Shown here piece after piece: positions 1-8,200 of a stretch of 64,000 nt of DNA; the stretch's first letter is position 1; each line of letters starts with the position of its first letter. Below the pieces are notes generated by a model that saw only the letters and a program-made list of their open reading frames with translations, ran no database searches and was not told the origin of the DNA. This stretch comes from Bacteroides congonensis (GTDB taxonomy: Bacteria; Bacteroidota; Bacteroidia; Bacteroidales; Bacteroidaceae), in the NCBI RefSeq assembly GCF_900130125.1, contig NZ_FQXY01000011.1, positions 930,001-994,000 of the forward strand, written 5' to 3'. The position numbers were made by a program, and so were the translations under genes.

Positions 1-174
1 ATATCTATATCCGGTTATTAACAAAAAAACACTTTTTACAGTGAAATGAAAGTTCCGACGTGTATAGGAGTGAAGTGCTCCAAAAAGTACTCCCTATGTG
101 AATAAATTGGATGGACTTGATTTTTATAGAAAGGAAAAGCCGCAGAAAATCAACGATTACCTGCGGCTTTTATT
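1..174. other. Host flank left of the prophage
   Basis: This is chromosomal sequence outside the left attachment repeat. It holds no ORF and only the stem-loop at 135-171, which was probably the terminator of the tRNA-Trp gene before the phage inserted. Nothing else is recognisable. Confidence 0.6.
135..171 (-). terminator. Former tRNA-Trp terminator
   Basis: A perfect 11-bp stem (135-145 with 161-171) has a 15-nt loop and is flanked by A/T runs, so it could work in both directions. It lies 3 bp outside the left attachment repeat, where the sequence downstream of tRNA-Trp would lie in the uninfected chromosome. I infer that integration separated the tRNA from it. Confidence 0.6.
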
Positions 175-199
175 TTGCACGGGAGGAGAGGCTCGAACT
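175..199. other. attL core (25-bp repeat of tRNA-Trp 3' end)
   Basis: These 25 bases are identical to 45382-45406, which cover the 3' end and part of the T arm of the intact tRNA-Trp gene. The match stops at 174/45381 and 200/45407. A duplicated tRNA 3' end with an integrase gene at the other boundary is the classical signature of tyrosine-recombinase integration. Confidence 0.93.
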
Positions 200-280
200 T
201 TTTTTCTTTTTTGGGGTTACTCCCTGGCATTGAGTATCAAACAACTACATTTATAAAAATGGGTTGATTGTATATTGATT

Positions 281-298
281 TGTCCGAAATCTGTCCGA
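281..298 (+). promoter_or_regulatory. Putative integrase arm-type sites, left
   Basis: TGTCCGA occurs at 281-287 and 292-298, two direct copies 11 bp apart. The same pair with the same spacing lies at 45315-45332 near the right end. Tyrosine integrases of phages often bind short direct repeats on both arms, so these are good candidates. Binding itself is inferred. Confidence 0.6.
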
Positions 299-301
299 GG
301 A

Positions 302-691
302 CTATTGGCGATTTTGCAACACGCTGACTAGTGTTTCAAGTGTTTTAATTCTCTTTTCTTTTTCTTCCAAAAGCCGCTCTAAATTTTCTATTTTCGTTTT
401 GTATTCATTTTCCGCAACAGTTGTAATTGTGTTGCCGTTTCCAATAGCATTGCCATTTCCAACTATGTGTCCATGTACGGGAGTGAATGATACCTGTCTT
501 TCAAAAAAGGTATCCATACTAACTTGAAAAAAATCCGCAACAGGTTCAAGTCGCTTAACGGTAGGATTACCTTCTATAATTTGTTTAAGCGCAGAATTTC
601 CACTTTTTTCGCGTGATATATACTCTAAAAGTGTTTTGTTTGGTATTCTTCTTGAATCCAATAATTCTTTGATAATGTGTCCGTTATACAT
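302..691 (-). CDS. Phage repressor-like HTH protein
   Basis: This 129-residue protein has an XRE-like helix-turn-helix at about residues 5-65. A glycine/asparagine-rich linker (about 75-90) follows, then a predicted C-terminal coiled coil (about 95-129) that could mediate oligomerisation. It is the only leftward gene at this end and diverges from the early genes across an intergenic region with a 24-bp palindrome, the usual arrangement of a lysogeny repressor. It probably represses the promoter at 765-772 and its own. No protease domain is seen, so induction would not be by LexA-like self-cleavage. The repressor role is inferred from position and fold. Confidence 0.72.
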   Translation of the reverse strand: MYNGHIIKELLDSRRIPNKTLLEYISREKSGNSALKQIIEGNPTVKRLEPVADFFQVSMDTFFERQVSFTPVHGHIVGNGNAIGNGNTITTVAENEYKTKIENLERLLEEKEKRIKTLETLVSVLQNRQ

Positions 692-693
692 AT

Positions 694-811
694 AAATGTG
701 TTATATAAACATTATTTAACTATATAAATGTGTTTTATAAAACACATTTACGGGTTATTTGTGATATATTTGCGCTATAAAAATAATGATAAATATTATC
801 ATAAACACATT
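694..811. promoter_or_regulatory. Operator region of the lysogeny switch
   Basis: A perfect 24-bp palindrome lies at 726-749 (half-site AAATGTGTT). A further direct half-site is at 694-702 and an inverted one (AACACATT) at 804-811. The palindrome covers the expected -33 region of the rightward promoter, so a dimer bound there would block early transcription. The half-site copies on both sides suggest more than one operator, as in lambda-type switches. Confidence 0.65.
765..772 (+). promoter_or_regulatory. Early rightward promoter, -7 box
   Basis: TATATTTG matches the Bacteroides -7 consensus TAnnTTTG. It lies 62 bp before the start codon at 834, and its -33 region falls in the palindromic operator. 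Confidence 0.6.
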
Positions 812-833
812 ATTAACCTCAAAAATTACAATT

Positions 834-1025
834 ATGAGTATTTTTGACTACTACAAAAGTCTTTCTGGTTATAAAAGAAAGCAAGAGTTCCGCAAGAAAG
901 TAATGGAAAAGTGTGATATCAGCTATCCCACATTTCAGTTGAAAGTTCACAATGATAGTTGGACTAAGTTAGAACGTGAGGCCGTCGAACGAATCATTCA
1001 AGAAGAAAATGCTGACAAAGCTTGA
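834..1025 (+). CDS. Cro-like small DNA-binding protein
   Basis: The 63-residue product is basic and helical, with a possible helix-turn-helix around residues 20-50. The reading frame is open from 786, but the ATG at 834 is preferred: the upstream codons give a hydrophobic stretch unlike the rest, and an inverted operator half-site lies at 804-811. It is the first gene rightward of the switch, the position of Cro. Its end overlaps the next gene by 17 bp. The function is inferred from position; the sequence alone supports only a small basic protein. Confidence 0.55.
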   Translation: MSIFDYYKSLSGYKRKQEFRKKVMEKCDISYPTFQLKVHNDSWTKLEREAVERIIQEENADKA

Positions 1026-1557
1026 ATTTTATAATGCACCTGATGGGCAGATTTGCGTTAAGCCGGATGGTGCTGGTATGTTTATTCTTGATGAAAGTCA
1101 AAGGGATATCATACCTGAAATGTTACTCGAAATTCAAAGTTTTTGGCCTGATGCTTTTAAAAGATTGAGTGAGATATACTCCACTTCTTCGCTTAATAGA
1201 ATTTGTTTTGAGTTTAGAATGGTACGGCGATTCTGTCGGTGCAATTTTGGTGTCTATGATACAATGACTTGGGATATTGACGAGTATGGCGAGTGGCATT
1301 TTGAACAGGTTTCCTGTCCACTACGCGGGGAATGTCCTCATGAGGGAGTTATATGTTGTCCAAAACTCAAAACTAGATTGTCCGAACGTGAATTGGAAGT
1401 TACCAAATTATTAGCACATATGTCACCGGAAGAAATAGCAACAGAGCTTAATCTGTCGATACGGACTGTATATAATCATATACAAGCTATCAAAATAAGA
1501 TTGAAGTTAAAGACAATAGCCCAAATTGCAGCATGGTATAAATCACATAATCAATAA
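1009..1557 (+). CDS. LuxR-type HTH transcriptional regulator
   Basis: This protein has 182 residues from the ATG at 1009, which overlaps the preceding gene. The last 60 residues form a LuxR/FixJ-type helix-turn-helix, with the family pattern LSERELEV..LLA...PEEIA..L..S..TV..H...I. The N-terminal part is unassigned and has a cysteine-rich stretch (CPLRGECP, then CC) that could bind metal. Position right after the switch suggests a regulator of early or late phage genes. The frame extends up to 976, but that longer form would overlap the previous gene further and has no obvious ribosome site. Confidence 0.7.
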   Translation: MLTKLEFYNAPDGQICVKPDGAGMFILDESQRDIIPEMLLEIQSFWPDAFKRLSEIYSTSSLNRICFEFRMVRRFCRCNFGVYDTMTWDIDEYGEWHFEQVSCPLRGECPHEGVICCPKLKTRLSERELEVTKLLAHMSPEEIATELNLSIRTVYNHIQAIKIRLKLKTIAQIAAWYKSHNQ

Positions 1558-1561
1558 GGAT

Positions 1562-1786
1562 ATGAAAAAACAAGTTGAAATTAACAATAAAGTATTGGAA
1601 GTATTATTAGATATAATACATGAAGAAAACCTTCCAATTAATGTAGATGTTGGAGAAAGATTTGTAGATGATAATGGAAGTATTTCTGTTAATGTACTCT
1701 TTGACTACGAATCCGAACATTCGTCACTATTGAATGAGACAATATGTAAGGCAATCAATTTAACTTTTGATTTAACAGATGATTAA
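1562..1786 (+). CDS. Hypothetical small acidic protein
   Basis: A 74-residue acidic protein starts 4 bp after the LuxR-like gene stops, at AAGGATATGAAAA, a typical Bacteroides start context. The frame opens at 1526, but that start lies inside the previous gene. No motif is recognised. It belongs to the early small-gene operon. Confidence 0.55.
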   Translation: MKKQVEINNKVLEVLLDIIHEENLPINVDVGERFVDDNGSISVNVLFDYESEHSSLLNETICKAINLTFDLTDD

Positions 1787-1793
1787 TGTATAC

Positions 1794-1952
1794 ATGAGCA
1801 AAAATTATAAAGAACGTGCCGCCTACGCATGGATACATGAAACAGGTCGGAATATTCCCCGAAAACTATTATACCGGATTAAACGCAAATGGTGGCGGCA
1901 TAATTACGACATCGGAGCAATGAGAGCTAAAAGAAAAAATCATTTAGAGTAA
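1794..1952 (+). CDS. Hypothetical small basic protein
   Basis: An ATG at 1794 opens 52 codons ending with TAA at 1950-1952. The product is strongly basic and rich in Arg, Lys and Trp, compatible with nucleic acid binding. It starts 7 bp after the previous stop and ends 14 bp before the next start, so it fits the operon. No family is recognised. Confidence 0.45.
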   Translation: MSKNYKERAAYAWIHETGRNIPRKLLYRIKRKWWRHNYDIGAMRAKRKNHLE

Positions 1953-1966
1953 ATTTTAATATAGAT

Positions 1967-2152
1967 ATGAATGAAATTGCATACGGCGGATCACTTTATG
2001 AATATAGAGCTTCCGCAAACAATGGAGAAGTGAAGTTATATGTGACTATGGACAGTGCTAAGGCTATAATAACAGATAAAAACGATAAAGTATTATTTGA
2101 TGTTTCTGTTAGTATTGTTAGTCAGCTATGTATTTATCAAATGTCGATTTAA
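1967..2152 (+). CDS. Hypothetical small protein
   Basis: A 61-residue protein of the early operon, with predicted beta strands and no recognised motif. Its start follows TAGATATGAAT, the same A-rich context as its neighbours. The last residues may be a frame run-out, because the end of the protein is poorly structured. Confidence 0.4.
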   Translation: MNEIAYGGSLYEYRASANNGEVKLYVTMDSAKAIITDKNDKVLFDVSVSIVSQLCIYQMSI

Positions 2153-2180
2153 TCCAAAATAGAATAGAAAGGAGTAAATT

Positions 2181-2309
2181 ATGATTGGAATTTTAAGAAA
2201 TGGGCAAAAAATTGAAATAAAGAAGATTATACCTGCTTGGAACCAGGTAGAAGCTATTGATGACCAAATATTTGCTCTATGGGAATTTGATGTTATATAT
2301 AATTCTTGA
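2181..2309 (+). CDS. Hypothetical 42-residue peptide
   Basis: This ORF has one of the clearest ribosome binding sites in the region (AAAGGAG, 5-6 bases before ATG 2181). It ends at 2309, only 10 bp before the preferred start of the radical SAM gene. The peptide mixes basic and acidic residues and includes the sequence IIPAWNQVEAIDD. No family is recognised. Spacing and the ribosome site support it as real and translationally linked to the next gene. Confidence 0.5.
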   Translation: MIGILRNGQKIEIKKIIPAWNQVEAIDDQIFALWEFDVIYNS

Positions 2310-2319
2310 TAAGAAGGAT

Positions 2320-3102
2320 ATGAATATTAAAAAACAAAAGAACTTTGCCAATGGTACTGTTTACTGTCTCCAGTTGGAAGATGGCAAATTAATCGAAACA
2401 ACTGACACATTTCTGCCGTATTATACAAAAGATGCTATCGGTAGAAAACAGAATATGTTAGATAATGATAAACTTGGTGATAGGTCTGAAAGATGGATGA
2501 TAGGTGTATCTGTTATGAGCGGTTGCCCGGTAGGTTGCAAGTTTTGTGCAACTGGCAACATGAAAGGCTATCGAAATCTGACGGCAACTGAAATTGTAGA
2601 CCAAGTTTGGTTTGCCATCACAAAAGCGGGGTTTAATCCTTTGCAATCTAAAGAATTTAAGATAAACTATACCCGAATGGGAGAACCATTCTTGAATATC
2701 GAAGCGGTCAAAGAAGCTATTGAACGTATTTCTGAGATTTATCCTAATGCACATCATTATGTTTCAACGATTGGAATTAAGTATAGCGATTTTTCTTGGA
2801 TAAAGGATAGTATCACTCTTCAAATTAGTTTGCATAGCTTAGATGAAGAACATCGCAACTGGCTTATTCCATATAGGAATAAAATGACGATTTCAGAGCT
2901 TGGTATGATAGCCACTAGAAGTAATCTGAAAACTACATTGAACCTCACTTTGGTTGATGAAACAGATTTCGATATAGAGAAACTAAAAGAGAATTTTTCA
3001 CCGAAATACTTCTTTATCAAACTAAGTCCGATTAATCCGAACACAGTATCAGAGAAAAACAACCTCGGCAAAGGTGTTGTCGAGGGAGTCAATTTAGTAT
3101 AA
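2320..3102 (+). CDS. RlmN-like radical SAM protein, main part
   Basis: The 260-residue protein has the radical SAM cluster motif CPVGCKFC (Cx3Cx2C), followed by ATGNMKGYRNLTATEIVDQV as in the RlmN/Cfr family, then a GEP motif (RMGEP) and HSLDE..R..LIP. The family methylates adenine C2 or C8 in 23S rRNA, and C2 in tRNA for RlmN. Two oddities: the cysteine seven residues before the first cluster cysteine (Cys118 in E. coli RlmN) is Gly here, and the C-terminal ACGQL motif is missing from this ORF but present in the next one in another frame. The start at 2320 follows AAGGAT and lies just after the small ORF; the frame is open from 2257. Confidence 0.7.
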   Translation: MNIKKQKNFANGTVYCLQLEDGKLIETTDTFLPYYTKDAIGRKQNMLDNDKLGDRSERWMIGVSVMSGCPVGCKFCATGNMKGYRNLTATEIVDQVWFAITKAGFNPLQSKEFKINYTRMGEPFLNIEAVKEAIERISEIYPNAHHYVSTIGIKYSDFSWIKDSITLQISLHSLDEEHRNWLIPYRNKMTISELGMIATRSNLKTTLNLTLVDETDFDIEKLKENFSPKYFFIKLSPINPNTVSEKNNLGKGVVEGVNLV

Positions 3103-3121
3103 ATCCTTTAAATTTTTCATT

Positions 3122-3244
3122 ATGACAGAAACAATGAAACTTGAATTAGAAGCTGCGGGATATGAATATGCCGTTGCTGTTGCGACAAAAAGTGAAGTGG
3201 AAAACGGTGCTGCTTGCGGACAGCTTTCTATTATTGCAGAGTAA
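3122..3244 (+). CDS. RlmN-like C-terminal fragment (ACGQL motif)
   Basis: This 40-codon ORF, 19 bp after the radical SAM gene and in the +1 frame, encodes a peptide ending ENGAACGQLSIIAE. It matches the C-terminal segment of RlmN, including the catalytic cysteine of the AACGQL motif (Cys355 in E. coli). It is therefore either a separately translated subunit, the product of a +1 shift at the GTA-TAA end of the first ORF, or the tail of a gene broken by frameshift. The AT-rich spacer resembles an ordinary intergenic leader, which slightly favours a natural split. Confidence 0.6.
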   Translation: MTETMKLELEAAGYEYAVAVATKSEVENGAACGQLSIIAE

Positions 3245-3293
3245 CCAATCGGAGCCATCTTCTTTTTTGAGGATGGCTCATAACAGAATAAAA

Positions 3294-3857
3294 ATGAGTA
3301 GAAAGAAAAAAATAGATGACCGTAAGCAGCTTCTATTGCGGTACAGAATCGATGATAAAGAGCGTGTATCTTTTATCGATCCCTGTTGCGATGAGATACC
3401 GGCCGAACTATTCGGTGAGATAATGAAAGCATTTTCTCATATTCAAGAAAAGTGGAATAACTCAATTTCAAAGAATGAGTTAACTTACTTTTTTGAGACA
3501 ATGAATAAAACTATCATGTCTGGTGAGATTATAGCAGAAAAATATTCTTCAGTTGAGTTAAAGAGTGATATAAAAGCCGTACTTCCTGGCGACCGGGATA
3601 TAAAGACTGTCTTTTTTGCGACTGAAAAGAATATTTTGTTTCTACGTATATATCCTCTCTATTACCAGTTATCTAAGTTAGGCTATATGCAAGACATTAC
3701 AATAAATAAACTAGGATACTTGTTACGTAACCATCCATCCTTTATAGGACATGTTGGTTCCAAATGCTTCAGATATAGCGAACTTGAAACGGATAAAAGA
3801 ATCTGTTCGAGCTGTATGGCACTTGATTATGATTTATTTTCAGCAGCATTCAAATAA
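3294..3857 (+). CDS. Hypothetical phage protein, N-terminus duplicated at 4094
   Basis: This 187-residue protein has a very basic start (MSRKKKIDDRK) and a region with DPCCDEIPAELFGEI. Its first 55 or so residues are closely repeated by the gene at 4094-4288. The C-terminal 130 residues have three cysteines near the end (KCFRYS, ICSSCM) and no recognised family. The frame is open from 3162, but the ATG at 3294 matches the paralogue's start, so it is preferred. Confidence 0.5.
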   Translation: MSRKKKIDDRKQLLLRYRIDDKERVSFIDPCCDEIPAELFGEIMKAFSHIQEKWNNSISKNELTYFFETMNKTIMSGEIIAEKYSSVELKSDIKAVLPGDRDIKTVFFATEKNILFLRIYPLYYQLSKLGYMQDITINKLGYLLRNHPSFIGHVGSKCFRYSELETDKRICSSCMALDYDLFSAAFK

Positions 3858-3894
3858 AAGAAGAAATAATCAAAACAAGATAAATCAAAGAACA

Positions 3895-4083
3895 ATGGAA
3901 ACAAAGAAAAGTATGATTCTATCTGAAATAAAAAGGAATATTATGGAAAATGAAGAATATCTATGTATTAATTGCGCTAAAAAGATAGAATGTTATGGAC
4001 CTGACATCAAATTAGAAGAACCTGATTTATGTATTCCTATAAGCTGCATAGATTATCAAGATATAGAAGAGAAATTTAATTAA
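3895..4083 (+). CDS. Hypothetical cysteine-containing small protein
   Basis: The product is 62 residues from ATG 3895, with CINCAKKIEC and two further cysteines (DLC, SC) that could form a zinc site. The frame opens at 3751 inside the previous gene, but that start is unlikely. It lies between the two paralogous MSRKKK genes. No family is recognised. Confidence 0.45.
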   Translation: METKKSMILSEIKRNIMENEEYLCINCAKKIECYGPDIKLEEPDLCIPISCIDYQDIEEKFN

Positions 4084-4093
4084 TAGAATAATT

Positions 4094-4288
4094 ATGAGTA
4101 GAAAGAAAAAAGCAGATGACCGTAAGCAACTTTTGATACGGTATAAAATAGATGGAAATGGGCGTGTGTCTTTTATAGACCCTTGCTGCGATGAAATTCC
4201 AGCTCGGCTTTTTGGTAAGATAATGGAAGCCATATCCAATGTAGAGAAAGAATGGAATACTCGTAGGGAAAATAAACTTAGCGTATAA
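4094..4288 (+). CDS. Short paralogue of the 3294 gene
   Basis: A 64-residue protein whose first 55 residues are nearly the same as the N-terminus of the 3294-3857 product (MSRKKKADDRKQLLIRY; DPCCDEIP). The DNA is also similar across the first 140 bp. It lacks the long C-terminal part. It could be a stand-alone domain that competes with or partners the longer protein, or a decayed duplicate. Confidence 0.5.
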   Translation: MSRKKKADDRKQLLIRYKIDGNGRVSFIDPCCDEIPARLFGKIMEAISNVEKEWNTRRENKLSV

Positions 4289-4298
4289 TAGGATATGT

Positions 4299-4592
4299 AT
4301 GAGCGAAAACACTCTTTTTCAATTAGAAGAAATGCAGGATAATACAGCTACTGCGATTCGGGAAAGCGATACACGTATTCAATATATGAGTAAGTTGTTC
4401 GCAAAAAAAACAAATTTTTCAAGTGATACGTGTCATTTGATGATAGCTTATCAGAAAGGTGCGATAGACATGAAAAAACTCGTTATTGAAGCATTGTGTA
4501 AAGATTGCCCATGTCGAGGTGATTGTAAGAAAAATGATGAGTATGTTGATTGTGAATCATACATCAATATTTGTGCGGTATTTGATAAATAA
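4299..4592 (+). CDS. Hypothetical cysteine-rich protein
   Basis: A 97-residue protein with a C-terminal cysteine cluster (CKDCPCRGDCK, then CESY, IC). The spacing suggests metal binding. It is 10 bp after the preceding stop and 18 bp before the next gene, within the early operon. No family is recognised. Confidence 0.5.
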   Translation: MSENTLFQLEEMQDNTATAIRESDTRIQYMSKLFAKKTNFSSDTCHLMIAYQKGAIDMKKLVIEALCKDCPCRGDCKKNDEYVDCESYINICAVFDK

Positions 4593-4610
4593 CGAATAAC
4601 AATTAAAGAT

Positions 4611-4880
4611 ATGAATAATTACCAATTATTTAAAATTGAAACATGGGAGAAATACAAACCTTCAGGAGTGGATTTCACCCATGTATTTTACACCGATAAA
4701 TCTGGTGAAGTACGAAAAGTTAAAGGTACGATTACTGTGATGAAGAGTGCTCTGGTCAATGGCAAGCGAACTAGAGTACCAGGTAAAAGAAAAGTTTATT
4801 GGGATGGTTACGGGCGTTGTTATGTCGGTACTCACAATATGAGGAAAAGAAATTTTGATATTCCATTAAATAATAAGTAA
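4611..4880 (+). CDS. Hypothetical basic protein
   Basis: An 89-residue basic protein with a central segment rich in Lys/Arg and Gly (VNGKRTRVPGKRK). It is predicted mainly beta and could bind nucleic acid. It is followed after one base by the next start (4882), which implies translational coupling. No family is recognised. Confidence 0.45.
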   Translation: MNNYQLFKIETWEKYKPSGVDFTHVFYTDKSGEVRKVKGTITVMKSALVNGKRTRVPGKRKVYWDGYGRCYVGTHNMRKRNFDIPLNNK

Positions 4881-4881
4881 A

Positions 4882-5163
4882 ATGGTAAATCTGAGCCAAT
4901 ATATACCTGAAACAAATAGAAGCTGGATACAAGATATGTCGGAACGTTTGGGCGAAGATGTTTTGTTTGAGTATTATAATCGTGTTTTCATTAGGATGTT
5001 TAATATGAAGCACCGGGAATCACTGTATATATTGCACGAGGTTTTACCTGAAAATTATGAACTGTTCATTAAATGTGTTTACACTTGTATGAGTGAATTG
5101 GCGGCCTATGGAATGAATGATTATCATTTGGAAAATAATGCTACAGTGGTTTACCGCAGTTGA
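4882..5163 (+). CDS. Hypothetical early protein
   Basis: A 93-residue, mostly helical protein immediately upstream of the primase gene. Its start is one base after the previous stop. No motif is recognised; position suggests a replication accessory role, but nothing in the sequence proves it. Confidence 0.45.
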   Translation: MVNLSQYIPETNRSWIQDMSERLGEDVLFEYYNRVFIRMFNMKHRESLYILHEVLPENYELFIKCVYTCMSELAAYGMNDYHLENNATVVYRS

Positions 5164-5212
5164 TTTTTTCCTTCAGATAAAAAAGTGATAGGTTCGCAAA
5201 AAAATAAAGGCA

Positions 5213-8200
5213 ATGATAGAGGATAAGTATATTGAGCAAATATTAGATAGGGCTGACATTGTGGATGTCATAGGACAATTTACAGAACTAAAGAAGAGAG
5301 GTTCTAATTATGAAGCCTGTTGTCCGTTACATAAAGAAAAAACGCCCTCATTCAAGGTTAATCCGGTCCGTGGAACCTTCCATTGTTATGGATGCCACAA
5401 AGGTGGTAATGCAATAACCTTTATGATGGAACATGAAGCAATGAGCTTTCCTGAAGCGGCAAAGTATTTGGCGCAAAAATATGGAATTGCTATTGAAGAG
5501 GAAAGGGCGACACCCGAACAGGAACAAAAACGGATGAAACGTGAATCTATGTTCGTCATCAACGCCAAGTGTGCGGAGTTATTTGTTCAAAACTTGCAAC
5601 GCGAAGATGCAAAGGATGCTAAACTCTATATTGAAAAGCGATGGGGCAAAGATTATGCAGATGAAATGCAGATTGGTTTTGCCCCGAATGAGTGGAACGT
5701 ACTGTGCAACTTTGCAAAAAAAGCATCTCTTTCGATAGATATATTATTGGAGTTGGGACTTATTAAAGAGAGCGAGAAAGGGAAACAATACGATTTTTAC
5801 CGGGATCGTATCATTATTCCCATACGGGACCGCTATCGACACATTATAGGATTTACGGCACGTAGGCTATCGGATAATAAAGAGATACCTAAATATCTCA
5901 ATTCTTCAGAATCGGAGATTTATTTAAAACACAATTCAATATTCGGAATTGATGTTGCCATCCGTCAGGCTGTTAAGGAAGATAAGTTTTATGGGGTAGA
6001 GGGTGCACCGGACGTAATGCAGATGCAACGCATATATGTGAACAATACGGTTGCTCCGCTTGGTACGGGATGGACAAAGAATCATTTTGAACTTCTGAAA
6101 AAATACGCAACTCGGATTTGTTTTCTTCCGGACGCAGACCCGCCAAAAGAAAATGAGAAGTTTGGCCCTGGAATTACCTCAGTCATGAAAAGTGGACTGA
6201 TGGCTATGCAGTGCGGATTTTCGGTATCTGTCAAAGAGATACCGATGGGCGAGGGACAAACAAAAAATGACCCGGATTCATTTTGTACCAACAAACCGAA
6301 ATTCGATTTGCTTGAGGAAGAAGATTTCATCACTTGGTATGCTAAAAATATATTTCAGGAAGCCATAACCACTGAAGAAAAAAGCACTGCTATCAACTCT
6401 ATATGTCAGATGGTGGCTATGGTGAAAGATGATGTAAAAGAATCAATGTACTTAACGAAGTTGCAGGATTTATACAAAAATAAATCTTTGTGGACTACGG
6501 CAATGAATCAGGCTAAGAAGTTGATTCAGGCTAAGAAAGTATTGAATGATGGGAAAAAGATAGACCGGGATTTATATGGGCGCTATGGTTTCTATGAAGA
6601 ATATAATTCTTACTATTCTATCACTAAAGATGGGCAGCCCTGGCAATGGTCAAATTTCGCCATGACACCTATGTTTCATATCAAGGATTCTCTGCTCCCC
6701 AAACGTCTTTATAAAATAAAGAATCAGAATAAACAGGAGGAATTGATTGAAATGAAACAAGAGGATCTGGTTTCATTATCAAAATTTAAACAGAAAGTGG
6801 AAGGGTTGGGGAATTATATTTGGTTAGCAACCGAAAAAGAATTGACCAAATTGAAAATGTTCCTGTATGAACAAACGGAGACTGCCGTCGAAATCACGCA
6901 ACTCGGTTGGCAGCGCAAAGGATTTTTTGCTTTTGGTAACGGAGCGTTTGATACAGAATGGCATCCGGTGGATGAATATGGAATTGTTCGTTTGGAGTCT
7001 GGAAATTATTACCTTCCTGCTAGCAGTAAGATATACCGGGACGATGTGAAGCTCTTTCAGTTTGAACGGCGTTTTATTCACACCACATATAGCGGAGTTA
7101 CGTTGAACGAATATGCGGAGAAGTTAATAAAAGTGTTTGGAGACAATGCAAAAGTAGGTATCTGCTTTTTATTGGCTACATTATTTCGTGATATAATAGT
7201 TGGCTATACAAAGAGTTTTCCTATTCTCAATCTTTTTGGTCCAAAGGGTTCTGGTAAGTCGGAATTGGGACATTCTCTAATGTCGTTCTTTATTATAAAG
7301 AATACTCCGCCTAATATTCAAAATGCTACTATTGCAGCTATGGGAGATTTGGTGGCACAATGCGCAAATGCCTTAGTGCATATTGATGAATATAAGAATA
7401 CGATTGATATTGATAAGCGTGAATTTCTGAAAGGTCTGTGGGATGGCGCGGGGCGTAGCCGTATGAATATGGACCGGGATAAGAAGCGGGAGATAACCAG
7501 CGTCGATTGCGGTGTTATTTTATCCGGTCAGGAGATGACTACTATTGACATTGCCCTGTTTTCACGGTTGGTATATCTTACATTCAATAAAACAGAGTTT
7601 TCTAATGATGAAAAGAAAGCGTTCGACGAATGTAAAACGATTCGGGATATGGGGCTTTCTCATTTAACATTGCAGCTATTAAGATACCGGTCAAAAATGG
7701 AGACAGAGTTTTTAAGCAACTACAAACAGTGTATGAATGATCTTAATGAACGTCTGAAGAATGAAAAAATTGAAGACCGCATTCAAAGGAATTGGGTGAT
7801 CCCATTGGCGGCATTTCACACATTGGAAGCTGTTGTTGATGTTCCTTTCTCCTATAAAGAGATGTTGGATATAATAGTAACAGGGGTTATCAGGCAAAAT
7901 CAGGAATGTAAAAGTAATAACGAACTTGCTAATTTTTGGAATGTGGTTTCTTATCTTTTGCAGGATGGTGAAATATTTAATGAATCTGATTACCGGATTG
8001 AATATATGAAAAAGTTTAAATCTAATGTGATAAAGAATGGGATAGAGTATATACGACCTAGACCTATTCTTTTGATGAGAAGAACTCGTATCTTCATGCT
8101 TTATAAAAAGTTCGCTAAACAGGTAGGTGATTCTGCACTCCCAATTGAATCTTTAAAATATTATTTGGAAAACTCAAAAGAATATATGGGAATTAAAAAC

